From the NCBI RefSeq assembly GCF_035938995.1, contig NZ_DASZGI010000054.1:1-13515 (forward strand): a DNA stretch of 13,515 nucleotides, written 5' to 3'. The first letter of the stretch is position 1, and every line of letters starts with the position of its first letter. This DNA is from DASZGI01 sp035938995. GTDB taxonomy: Bacteria; Actinomycetota; Actinomycetes; Streptomycetales; Catenulisporaceae. The notes beneath the pieces are model-generated. The model did no database searches, had not been told where the DNA came from, and saw only the letters and a list, made by a program, of their open reading frames with translations. A program made the translations under genes and the position numbers. Shown piece after piece: positions 7,221-13,515 of this stretch.

Positions 7221-7233
7221 TGCCCCAGGGGCA
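7221..7233 (-). promoter_or_regulatory. Perfect palindrome upstream of the LuxR regulator gene
   Basis: TGCCCC-A-GGGGCA is a perfect inverted repeat 35 bp upstream of the regulator's ATG. It differs from the 22-bp motif of the downstream genes. It could be an operator in the 5' untranslated region or promoter; no clear -35/-10 pair is visible nearby. Confidence 0.3.
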
Positions 7234-7403
7234 AGAGAGAATTCCGGGCTTAGACTACCAGTCGCAGAACAATACCCAGGTCACAGGGGTTGTGCCGCCG
7301 ATAATGCCGTCCCCGGAAGACCGAGGCGGGCGCGGTGTATCAGGCAGCGGACTCGCCGCCATCGGTACATAGTTGAACCTCTGAACGCTTGGCAGAACGG
7401 TTG

Positions 7404-7850
7404 CGGATCTCCGAGAAGGACTTCCTCGCGGTACAGCGCATGCGCGCCACTCACACCGCACCCGCGCACACCTGCCTCCTGGCCGGAATGCTCGCCTGCG
7501 CTCCTGCGCGGGCGCCGGATGAAGAGCGCACGGTCCCCCGCAACCCCGGATAGCGCTGCCGCCACGGCCACGCCAGCGCCACCACCCCCGACACCGCGAC
7601 GGCCCCAACGCGTTCATCCGCGAACGCGACGTCCTCGCTGCCTACAACTGCTCTACTCCCTCATCGCGGACGCCCACGCTGCAGATCGGCCCATCGCCGG
7701 CCGCCTCCCGCCATGTCGCAAAGACTCCGTCGAGCACTGCGACCATCACCTCGTCATCAGCTCTACGCCCTGAGGAGGTAATCAACCTGTTGTGCCGATA
7801 TGGCCTCACGCTCAGCTATGCCGCCCGGACCCTGAGGGGCTCGTTTATGC
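7404..7850 (+). pseudogene. Decayed serine recombinase, C-terminal (zinc ribbon) remnant
   Basis: From 7404 the frame reads RISEKDFLAVQRMRA, then CLLAGMLACA, a TAG stop at 7551-7553, then RCRHGHASATTPDTATAP. After a one-base shift near 7605 it continues NAFIRERDVLAAY and runs open to RPEEVINLLCRYGLTLSY and ARTLRGS (about 7769-7845). I recall this order from the C-terminal part of actinobacterial serine recombinases: an ISEEDFLAVQ-like segment, a LLAG-L-C-CG-C ribbon, YRCRHGH-SA, a FIRED-L stretch and a C-terminal PEEV...GLTLTY tail. The first Cys pair of the ribbon is lost, the Tyr before RCRHGH has become a stop, and the catalytic N-terminal domain is absent. It can have no recombinase activity. 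The right limit is approximate; mobile-element DNA begins somewhere between 7845 and 7911. Confidence 0.55.
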
Positions 7851-7911
7851 GATCTGCATCAGTTTGGTCGTGTGCCCAGTGCTCAGTCCTGCGGTCGGTC
7901 AGGATCTGGGG

Positions 7912-8288
7912 ATGATCCTTTCTCTGGTGTACCGGACCACCCACCGTCTGCTCGGCGCTCTCGCCGTCGCCGTGCGCCACGACGCGTCGAAGGATGCCGA
8001 ACTTCTGGTGTTGCGGCACGAGAACGCAGTACCGCGCCGACAGGTCAAGCGGGTCCGCTACACCTGGGTCGATCGGCTCTGGCTCACCGCACTGTCGGGT
8101 CTGATCCCACGGCGGCGCTGGCCTGAGGCGTTCTCGATCACTCCGGCCACACTGCTCGGCTGGCACCGGCGGCTGGTAGCCCGCACATGGGACCACAGTG
8201 CACGCCGATCACCCGGGCGCCCGCCCACGGCGGCGGTCCTGCGCAAGCTGGTGATCGAGATGGCACGAGACAACCCGGACTGGGGGTA
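7912..8288 (+). pseudogene. Integrase-type transposase, 5' part, cut by a group II intron
   Basis: ATG 7912 opens a frame starting MILSLVYRTTHRLLGALAV, followed by SKDAELLVLRHENAVPRRQV, VDRLWLTALSGLIPRRRW, ITPATLLGWHRRLVARTWD and ARDNPDWG. This is the N-terminal helix-turn-helix half of a common actinobacterial transposase with an rve (DDE) integrase core, close to the IS3/IS481 group. In intact members the next residues are roughly (Y/H)RRIQGEL and then the DDE core. Here the sequence after GGGTA (8284-8288) is a group II intron beginning GTGCG, so the Tyr codon is split and a stop is formed at 8287-8289. The DDE core and 3' half are nowhere in the window. Upstream in-frame codons exist, but the family start matches 7912. 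The left terminal repeat of the element was not identified. Confidence 0.78.
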
Positions 8289-8823
8289 GTGCGCCGTGAG
8301 GTGTTTCGTTGCATTCCCGGTGCAGCCGGGAGGGACTCGGAGGGAGGTTTCTGGGTTGCCTGACTGACCTGGGGGCGAAAGCCCGAGGGGACAAGAGCAA
8401 GTCAGGGAAGCGGTGGCCGTTTGGAGGCGTCCGGGGCGGGGTGCCGCGAGGCCCGCGCGATATGGCCAAGGCTGGATTGTCTGAAGTCCAATCCCCAGCG
8501 ATCTCAAAGTCGTTGATCCGCCGGTATGACGCCTGTGACCGGTGGCGTGCCGTATCCGGTCCTGATGTCCCGGCCTGGATAACCTCCGTGGCGCGCGGCG
8601 CCGTCCGATGAGGGCGGTCAAGGGATGAGTGGACGGCCTACGGCGTGCTCGATACGTGCAGCGAAGACGTACCACGGGATCGCCTACGGGGCGCGAGTCC
8701 TACGGCGACGGAGTGCCTGTAGTAGTTGCCGGGGTAACGACCGGCCGGGGAGCCCGGGAAAGCCGAGGCGCAGGGCGAAGGGGCACAGGTGTTCTCGACG
8801 TCAAGGACAGGGAGGTGTGCGTA
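8289..8823 (+). ncRNA. Group II intron RNA, 5' domains
   Basis: This stretch carries no open protein and shows local RNA pairing. Examples are GGGC-GAAA-GCCC (8373-8384), a GNRA tetraloop hairpin, and GGATTG (8474-8479) with CAATCC (8489-8494). TGTCCC at 8566-8571 could pair, with two wobble pairs, to the six exon bases GGGGTA (8283-8288) and is a possible EBS1; this is speculative. The stretch corresponds to domains I-III and the start of domain IV, which houses the reverse transcriptase gene. Confidence 0.65.
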
Positions 8824-9665
8824 ATGCAGAGCGCTGAAACTGTGCTGGGCGTCATCCGGGAACGCGGTAGGCGTGGCCTGCCGCTGGAAAGGCTGTACCG
8901 GCAGTTGTTCAACAGGGAGTTGTTCCTGGTGGCCTACGGGCGCATCTACTCGAACAACGGGTCGATGACGCCCGGGTTCAGTGCGGAAACGGTGGACGGC
9001 ATATCCCTGGCCAGGATCGATGCGATCATCGGCGCACTGCGTACGGAGTCGTATCGGTGGTCACCGGCCAGGCGAGTCTACATCCCGAAACGCAACGGGC
9101 GTCGCCGCCCGCTGTCGATGCCGTCCTGGTCGGACAAGCTGGTCGCGGAAGTGGTGCGCATGCTGCTTGACGCGTACTACGACGTGCGGTTTTCCGAGCA
9201 CTCCCATGGGTTCCGGCCTGGTCGGAGCTGCCACACCGCGCTCGGCGAGATCTCGCGGGTCTGGACCGGCACACGCTGGTTCATCGAGGGTGACATCGCC
9301 GACTGCTTCGGGGCCTTGGACCGGCAGGTCATGGTCTCGACGCTGGCGGTGCACATCCACGATGGCCGGTTCCTGGAGCTGATCGGGCGGATGCTCGCGG
9401 CCGGGTACCTGGAGGATTTCACCTGACACGCCACGCTTTCCGGCGCGCCGCAAGGCGGGATCGCATCACCCGTCTTATCCAATATCTCCCTGGACCGCCT
9501 CGACCAGTACGTTGAGCACACGCTGATACCGGGATACGAGCGGGGCGAGCGCCGCAGGAAGAACCTGACGACCGTGTCTGGCGCGAGATCAAAAGGGCCC
9601 GACACCACGGCGGCTGGCGGCAGGTCCGGGACTTGACCCGGGTGCTGCGCCGGATGCCGTCCCAG
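8824..9665 (+). pseudogene. ltrA: Group II intron reverse transcriptase/maturase, broken
   Basis: ATG 8824 follows GGAGG at 8811-8815, a good ribosome site. The frame encodes the RT0-RT3 blocks: RRVYIPKRNGRRRPLSMPSW, then SHGFRPGRSCHTAL (RT2) and WFIEGDIADCFGALDR (RT3, with the first catalytic Asp). TGA at 9424-9426 interrupts it after GYLEDFT. The same frame continues HATLSGAPQGGIASPVLSNI (RT4, the GxPQGxxxSP motif). Near 9565 one base is missing and the other frame goes on VWREIKRARHHGGWRQVRDL up to RRMPSQ. Family members then reach the YADD active site, which is absent because an IS21-like element starts there. No thumb, maturase X or endonuclease domain remains. It is certainly inactive. 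Confidence 0.82.
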
Positions 9666-9774
9666 TGATGCGGCTCTCCGAAATTGCATGTGCTTGCTCG
9701 GGTTGAGTGCACGTTCGGGTGATTTGTGGTCTTTCGGGGTTGGTGGGGTTGATCGTCGGGGGCAGTGACTCGTC

Positions 9775-11095
9775 GTGGTCGGTGGCGACGAGAGAGATCG
9801 GGTGCTGTCCGTTGATGAGGATGTCGAGGCGCATGCGCTGCGGCGGCGGGGTTGGACGGTCGCGGCGATCGCGCGGCATCTGGGCCGCGATCCGCGCACG
9901 ATCAAGGCTCATCTCGACGGGGTGCGGGTGGCCGGGGTGCGCCGGGCGATGGCGGATGCGTTCGAGCCGTTCGTGGAGTACTGCCGCCGGCGGCTGAGCG
10001 ATGACCCGCATCTGTGGGCGCGGACCTTGTTCGACGAGGTCGTTGTGCTGGAGTATCAGGGTGGGTATTCGACGTTCACGCGCGGGCTGCGGCGGTGGGC
10101 GGCGCGTCCGCATTGCGAGGCCTGTTCCCGGGCGGCGGGTCGGGATGTGGCGATCATCGAGCATCCGGCGGGCGAGGAGACGCAGTTCGACTGGCTCGAG
10201 CTGCCCGAAGCTCCTGCGGCCTGGGATGTGGGGCGTAGCGCATCTGGTCGATGCGCTGGATGCGGTGGTGCGGCGGCTGGGCGGGGTGAGTCGGTTGTGG
10301 CGGTTCGACCGGATGGCCACGGTGTTCGACCGGGCCCGTGACGATGTCGCGGGGTCGTTCGCGGCGGTGGCGAAGTACTACGGGGCGCAGGTGCGCCTGT
10401 GCCCGCCGCGGCGCGGCAACCGCAAGGGCGTGGTGGAGAAGGCGAACCACTCGGCGGCGCAGCGCTGGTGGCGCACCCTGCCGGACGATGTCAGCGTCCT
10501 TGTCGCGCAGGCCGGGGTGGACCGGCTGGCCGAGCGGATGGATGCGCGGCGCAGGGTGGTTGACGCGGTGGCCACCACGGTGGGGGCGTTGGCGGCGGCG
10601 GAGCCGTTGTCCGCGGTGCCGCTGCTGCCGTTCCCGGCGGTCACCGAGGCCCTGCGCACGGTCAGCGCGCAGGGCCTGGTCTTTCTGGACGGGAATTCCT
10701 ACTCGGTGCCGCCGGGGCTGGTCGGCCGTCAGGTGACGGTGCGCCACCGGTTGGGGGCCGAGGTGCTGCATGTGGTCACCGCAGGCGGCGCGATCGTGGC
10801 CGAGCATCGGGTGGCCCTGGCGCATGCCGGGGCGGTGGTGCGCGACGAGGGTCATGTGCGCGCGCTGGAGGCGGCAGTGCTCGCCTCGTTCTCCTCGGCG
10901 CCGCCGTGTCCGCGCAAGGTGCGCCGGCCGCCGTCGCCCGATGCGCGGGCCGAGGCGGCGCGGCTGGCCGGGATCCCGGTGGCGGACACGGCGGCCCGTG
11001 TGGTGATCGACATGAACAGCTATGTGGCCGCCGCCGCCCGGCTGCAGCGTCCCGTGTCGCAGGACCCTACTGAGGTGGAGGAGAAGTCGCAGTGA
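9775..11095 (+). pseudogene. istA: IstA transposase of IS21-like element, internally deleted
   Basis: The frame from GTG 9775 (GTG 9802, behind GAGAGAG, is an equally good start) has a helix-turn-helix at about residues 22-49 (ALRRRGWTVAAIARHLGRD) and the first catalytic Asp in ETQFDWLEL (Asp139). Near 10238-10245 the reading frame changes. The other frame continues AHLVDALDAVVRRLGG, WRFDRMATV (probable second Asp), GNRKGVVEKANHSAAQRWW (Glu) and the C-terminal domain to TGA 11093-11095. In intact IstA about 30 residues lie between WDxG and PHLVDALDA, so a short segment of the DDE core seems deleted at a GC(G/A)CATCTGG-like junction, with a frameshift. The stop overlaps the GTG of istB (GTGA). 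The protein would be non-functional. Confidence 0.82.
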
Positions 11096-11891
11096 CCCCG
11101 CCGGTCAGCGAGGCGCGCAGGCTCCAGCAACTGCGCTCGCACCTGTCCTATCTCAAACTCGATACCGCCGCCGACGCTTTGAACCGGGTGCTGGACCAGG
11201 CCCGGGTCGAGGGGTTGTCCACGATGGCGGCCCTGGAACGGCTGATGGAGCTGGAGGTGGAGGCCACCGAGAACCGGCGGCTGGCCTCGCGCCTGCGCTT
11301 CGCCTCGCTGCCGGAGCCCTGGACGTTGTCAGACTTCGATTTCGCTGCGCAGCCCGGGGTCGACGAGAAGCTGATCAAGGATCTGGCGACCCTGCGGTTT
11401 CTGGACGACGCGAGCAACGTGCTGTTCGTCGGCCCGCCCGGAGTGGGCAAGACCATGCTCGCGGTCACCCTCGCGCGCGCGGCGGTGGAGTCCGGGCACC
11501 GGGTGTACTTCACCACCGCCACGGATCTCGCCGCCAAGTGCCACAAGGCTGCGCTGGAGGGGCGGTGGAAGAGCTGCATGACGTTCTTTGCCGGACCTAA
11601 ACTCCTTGTGATTGATGAGCTTGGGTACCTGCCGTCGCCCGGCGACGGGCCTCCGCGCTGTTCCAGGTGATCAACCAGCGGTATCTGAAGTCTTCCACGA
11701 TCCTGACCACGAACGTCGGGATCGCGGACTGGGCCACCGCGTTCGGCGACGCCACCGTCGCCGCGGCGATGCTGGACCGGCTGCTGCACCGGGCCGCGGT
11801 AGTCGGCATCGACGGGCCCTCCTACCGGCTGCGCTCGCACCAGAGCCAGGCCGACGCGCTGCGCAGCGGGGTGAACGCCCGTGTCGCCTGA
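11092..11891 (+). pseudogene. istB: IstB helper ATPase of IS21-like element, frameshifted
   Basis: GTG 11092 overlaps the istA stop by four bases. The AAA+ ATPase that assists IstA in target selection is recognisable by Walker A GPPGVGKT (114-121), Walker B LLVIDE (171-176) and the family signature VIDELGYLP. At about 11648-11650 one base is missing: the frame ends PSPGDGPPRC plus a stop at 11668-11670, while the neighbouring frame continues ASALFQVINQRYLK, ILTTNVGIADWATAFGD and MLDRLLHRA to TGA 11889-11891. The total span of 800 bases fits a single-base deletion. The N-terminal 185 residues keep both Walker motifs but lack the arginine-finger part. Confidence 0.85.
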
Positions 11892-12378
11892 CCACGACCA
11901 GGACGCCGCCCCCGTCACCGAGCAGACACGCACGTGCCCGCAGTGCCAGGGCACGTTCACCGCGCAACCCGCGTCGCGGCGGCAGTATTGCTCGCCACGC
12001 TGCCGGGATAGGGCCGCGGCACCCCCACCGCGCCCGGCCGAGCCGCAGACCTGCCCGGTGTGCGAGAGCGAGTTCCTCGCCGAGCCCAGGCTGCAGCAGG
12101 TCTACTGCTCGCCGCGCTGCCGCGCCGAAGCCGACCGGCGACGTGGCGCCGCCCGCGATGCCGAACGCGCCCGCCGCCTGGGCCAGAACGTGCCCGCCAC
12201 CGCGGCACCGGGCCCCGCCGCATTCCGCGGCGGCGACAGCCTCGCCCCGGCCGCCACCCGCAACTGCCCGCACTGCGGGCAGCCGATCACCATCGTCGCC
12301 CTGCTGGCCACCCCCGAGGCCGCCCGTCCGAACATCACCCAGCCCGGCGCCGAGGTCGTGGCCCTCAAACGCGCGTGA
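11881..12378 (+). CDS. Tandem zinc-ribbon protein, probable IS21 passenger
   Basis: GTG 11881 overlaps the last 11 bases of istB, so the gene looks translationally coupled to it. The 165-residue product has two copies of one module, CPxC-x14-CSPRC (Cys19/22/37/41 and Cys58/61/76/80), joined by a Pro/Ala linker, and a third half-module NCPHCGQPITIV (Cys129/132) without its second Cys pair. An Arg/Ala-rich helix (about 81-100) follows the second module. Each full module should bind one zinc ion; nucleic acid or protein binding is plausible but not shown. It has no membrane segment or signal peptide. Codon use is strongly GC-ending and the frame is intact, unlike its neighbours. I do not recognise a named family, and its role for the element is unknown. 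Confidence 0.72.
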   Translation: MSPDHDQDAAPVTEQTRTCPQCQGTFTAQPASRRQYCSPRCRDRAAAPPPRPAEPQTCPVCESEFLAEPRLQQVYCSPRCRAEADRRRGAARDAERARRLGQNVPATAAPGPAAFRGGDSLAPAATRNCPHCGQPITIVALLATPEAARPNITQPGAEVVALKRA

Positions 12379-12434
12379 ACCGATCCGGGTCCTGCCCACC
12401 ACCGGCGGGCAGGACCCGCGACCCGAGGACCCGC

Positions 12435-12696
12435 ATGACGCAGCCCGCTGACACCGCCGCCCCCAAACGCCCAGTCCCTGTGCCTGGACCTGAATCGCGC
12501 CCAGATCAGGTCCCTGCAACACCTTCTGGCCGACCTGGCGACCTTCTTCGACCTGGCCGACCGGCACGTCGCCGACGCCGCGCAGGAGCACTTCGAGATC
12601 GGCGACGCCGACGGATGGCTCAGCGCAGCGCTCGGCAAGCACGCTCACGCGCTCGCCGACGCGATCACTATCGCCGAGGCGCTCTACCCGAGTTGA
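12435..12696 (+). pseudogene. Small helical protein, frameshifted in a C5A3 run
   Basis: ATG 12435 starts MTQPADTAAP in one frame. From 12469 the adjacent frame reads AQSLCLDLNRAQIRSLQHLL and continues through ADLATFFDLADRHVADAAQE, FEIGDADGWLSAALGKHAHA and AITIAEALYPS to TGA 12694-12696, with strongly GC-ending codons. That frame has no start codon of its own before an upstream TGA. Removing one A from CCCCCAAAC (12460-12468) joins the two into an 86-residue, mostly alpha-helical protein starting MTQPADTAAPNAQSLCLD. The break is therefore a one-base insertion in a homopolymer run: a real mutation, a sequencing error or, less likely, programmed slippage. It lies 56 bases after the zinc-ribbon gene in the same direction. 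I do not recognise a family. Confidence 0.55.
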
Positions 12697-12796
12697 CTCA
12701 GATCAGTGCACACTCTGGCCCGCACCTCGGCTACCAGGGCACTGATGAGTTACGGAGGCGAGGCGCGGAGCTTACCCAGCCTGGGATCCTGCCGGA

Positions 12797-13495
12797 ATGG
12801 ATGTCAGGGATAGCACAAACCCGGTGATGCTGAGCGTGCAGCGGTGGCTGGCCAGGGCCAATACGCGCCACCCGTGGAATCACAACGAGCACTTCCACGG
12901 CTGGATCCTGTGCAACCTGCCCGCCCGCCAGCACACGGCCATCGACGTCGGCTGCGGCAGCGGCGTGCTCGCCGGGAAGCTGGCTGCCCACTTCGCGCGC
13001 GTCATCGGGATCGACGCCGATGAAGGCATGGCTGCCGCCGCCAGCACACGCCTGGCCAGCACGCCGCGGGTGAGCATTGAGCGGTGCCGCTTCGACGCGT
13101 TCGCCGCGAAGGCCGGCGAGGCCGAGGCCGACCTGATCACGATGGTGGCGGTACTGCACCATCTCGACCTCGCCGACACCCTGTCACGCATCCCGCGCCT
13201 TCTGGCACCCGGAGGCCGACTGCTCGTTGTCGGCCTCGCCAAAGTGGACACACTGACAGACACGATGATCGACCTGGTCTCGGCAGCGGCAAATCCGGTC
13301 ATGGGCCTGATCAAGCACCCTCGGCCAGCGCGCCCGGCTGATCAGGTCACGGCTACAGAGCTCGCCATGCCGGTGCGCGACCCCTCCACGGCCGTCGCCG
13401 AAATCGCCGCGGCCGCCAGCACCCACCTGCCGGGCACCACGATCCGCCGCCGACTGTTCTTCCGCTACACCCTTCGATGGGACAAACCACGATGA
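12797..13495 (+). CDS. Class I SAM-dependent methyltransferase
   Basis: A 232-residue Rossmann-fold methyltransferase, cytoplasmic. Motif I is IDVGCGSGVLAGKL (49-62), the acidic loop is GIDADEG (71-77), the motif II region is ADLITMVAVLHHL (111-123) and motif III is APGGRLLVVG (137-146). The N-terminal RHPWNHNEHFHGWIL segment (24-38) resembles a subgroup of methyltransferases in actinomycetes whose substrates are unknown to me. The start is uncertain: ATG 12797 has no ribosome site, and the in-frame GTG 12824/ATG 12827 have only a distant AGGGA. ATG 12797 is kept because the conserved N-terminal segment follows closely. It is the first intact host gene after the mobile DNA and is coupled by an ATGA overlap to the next gene. 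Confidence 0.85.
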   Translation: MDVRDSTNPVMLSVQRWLARANTRHPWNHNEHFHGWILCNLPARQHTAIDVGCGSGVLAGKLAAHFARVIGIDADEGMAAAASTRLASTPRVSIERCRFDAFAAKAGEAEADLITMVAVLHHLDLADTLSRIPRLLAPGGRLLVVGLAKVDTLTDTMIDLVSAAANPVMGLIKHPRPARPADQVTATELAMPVRDPSTAVAEIAAAASTHLPGTTIRRRLFFRYTLRWDKPR

Positions 13496-13515
13496 CCACC
13501 CACGCCCCACGCCGG
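13492..13515 (+). CDS. Start of a gene leaving the right edge
   Basis: ATG 13492 overlaps the methyltransferase stop codon as ATGA and opens MTTHAPRR before the window ends. The four-base overlap is typical of translational coupling within an operon. Only eight codons are visible, so no product can be named. Confidence 0.42.

Larger units (their letters stand above)
8289..9665 (+). mobile_element. Group II intron, 3'-truncated
   Basis: The element starts with GTGCG (8289-8293), the canonical group II 5' end, directly after the split Tyr codon of a transposase gene. About 535 bases of structured non-coding RNA precede a maturase/reverse transcriptase frame at 8824. The sequence stops matching a reverse transcriptase at about 9665, where an IS21-like element begins. 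Domain V with its AGC triad, domain VI with the bulged A, and the AY 3' end are not visible, so the intron cannot splice. The left limit is well supported; the right limit is the last recognisable reverse transcriptase codon. Confidence 0.8.
9666..12696 (+). mobile_element. IS21-like element with two passenger genes (right end not found)
   Basis: The left boundary is placed at TGATGCGGCT (9666), right after the last reverse transcriptase codon; IS21-type ends start with TG. The genes istA and istB follow, with two more short genes tightly coupled behind them. I searched downstream for an inverted copy of the first 30 bases and did not find it, and no direct repeat of the target was seen, so the right limit is only the end of the last plausible passenger gene. 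The element may have been truncated or may have caused a deletion, since the rest of the intron is missing. Both transposition genes are broken. Confidence 0.6.

Noticed and set aside
5831..7372. Plus-strand frame of 513 codons opposite the LuxR regulator
   Set aside because: It is antisense to a clear regulator with Walker and HTH motifs; long shadow frames are expected at this GC content.
12697..12796. Possible IS21 right terminal repeat (GTGCAC and CTGATGAG stretches)
   Set aside because: Only six to eight bases resemble the left end and no target duplication follows; this is not above chance.
12060..12827. Plus-strand frame of 255 codons across the zinc-ribbon and helical genes
   Set aside because: Arg/Pro-rich text in the wrong frame of the Cys-module gene; only its MTQPADTAAP piece is meaningful, as the start of the frameshifted helical protein.
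1..13515. CRISPR array, tRNA or rRNA genes
   Set aside because: I saw no regularly spaced repeats and no tRNA- or rRNA-like conserved stretches on either strand.

Overview
The window reads as chromosomal DNA of a high-GC actinomycete. Coding frames show very strong G/C preference at third codon positions, GTG starts and GGAG-type ribosome sites are used, and the protein families (MalT-like LuxR regulator, MDR oxidoreductase, secreted NCLxGA-type protein) are typical of Streptomyces relatives. A genus cannot be assigned from sequence alone.

Left part (1-7186), all on the minus strand. The 5' part of a gene for a small secreted protein runs off the left edge (1-392). Next comes a metabolic cluster: an MBL-fold hydrolase (833-1687), a possible 30-residue hydrophobic peptide just downstream of it (733-825), a small protein of unknown role (1880-2149), a two-gene operon of an HSL-type alpha/beta hydrolase and an MDR/quinone oxidoreductase-like protein (4276 to 2369), and an 891-residue MalT-type LuxR regulator (4511-7186). 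A 22-bp dyad motif with 19 invariant positions occurs three times, and only in the non-coding gaps of this cluster (1784-1805, 2271-2292, 4374-4395). Two copies lie almost exactly the same distance (96 and 97 bp) upstream of the MBL and alpha/beta-hydrolase start codons. The simplest reading is an undescribed small regulon, perhaps controlled by the adjacent LuxR protein, that processes an ester or lactone compound.

Middle (about 7400-12696), plus strand: layered dead mobile DNA. A decayed C-terminal piece of a serine recombinase (about 7404-7850) abuts the 5' part of an integrase-type transposase gene (7912-8288). That gene is cut inside a conserved Tyr codon by a group II intron (from 8289). 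The intron's reverse transcriptase has a stop codon and a frameshift and is cut before its YADD motif by an IS21-like element (from about 9666). The IS21 genes istA and istB are themselves broken. They are followed, in close coupling, by a tandem zinc-ribbon protein (11881-12378) and a frameshifted small helical protein (12435-12696) that look like passenger genes. No right end of the IS, no intron domains V/VI and no 3' half of the interrupted transposase are visible before host genes resume.

Right edge (12797-13515), plus strand: a class I SAM-dependent methyltransferase, whose stop codon overlaps the start of another gene that leaves the window.
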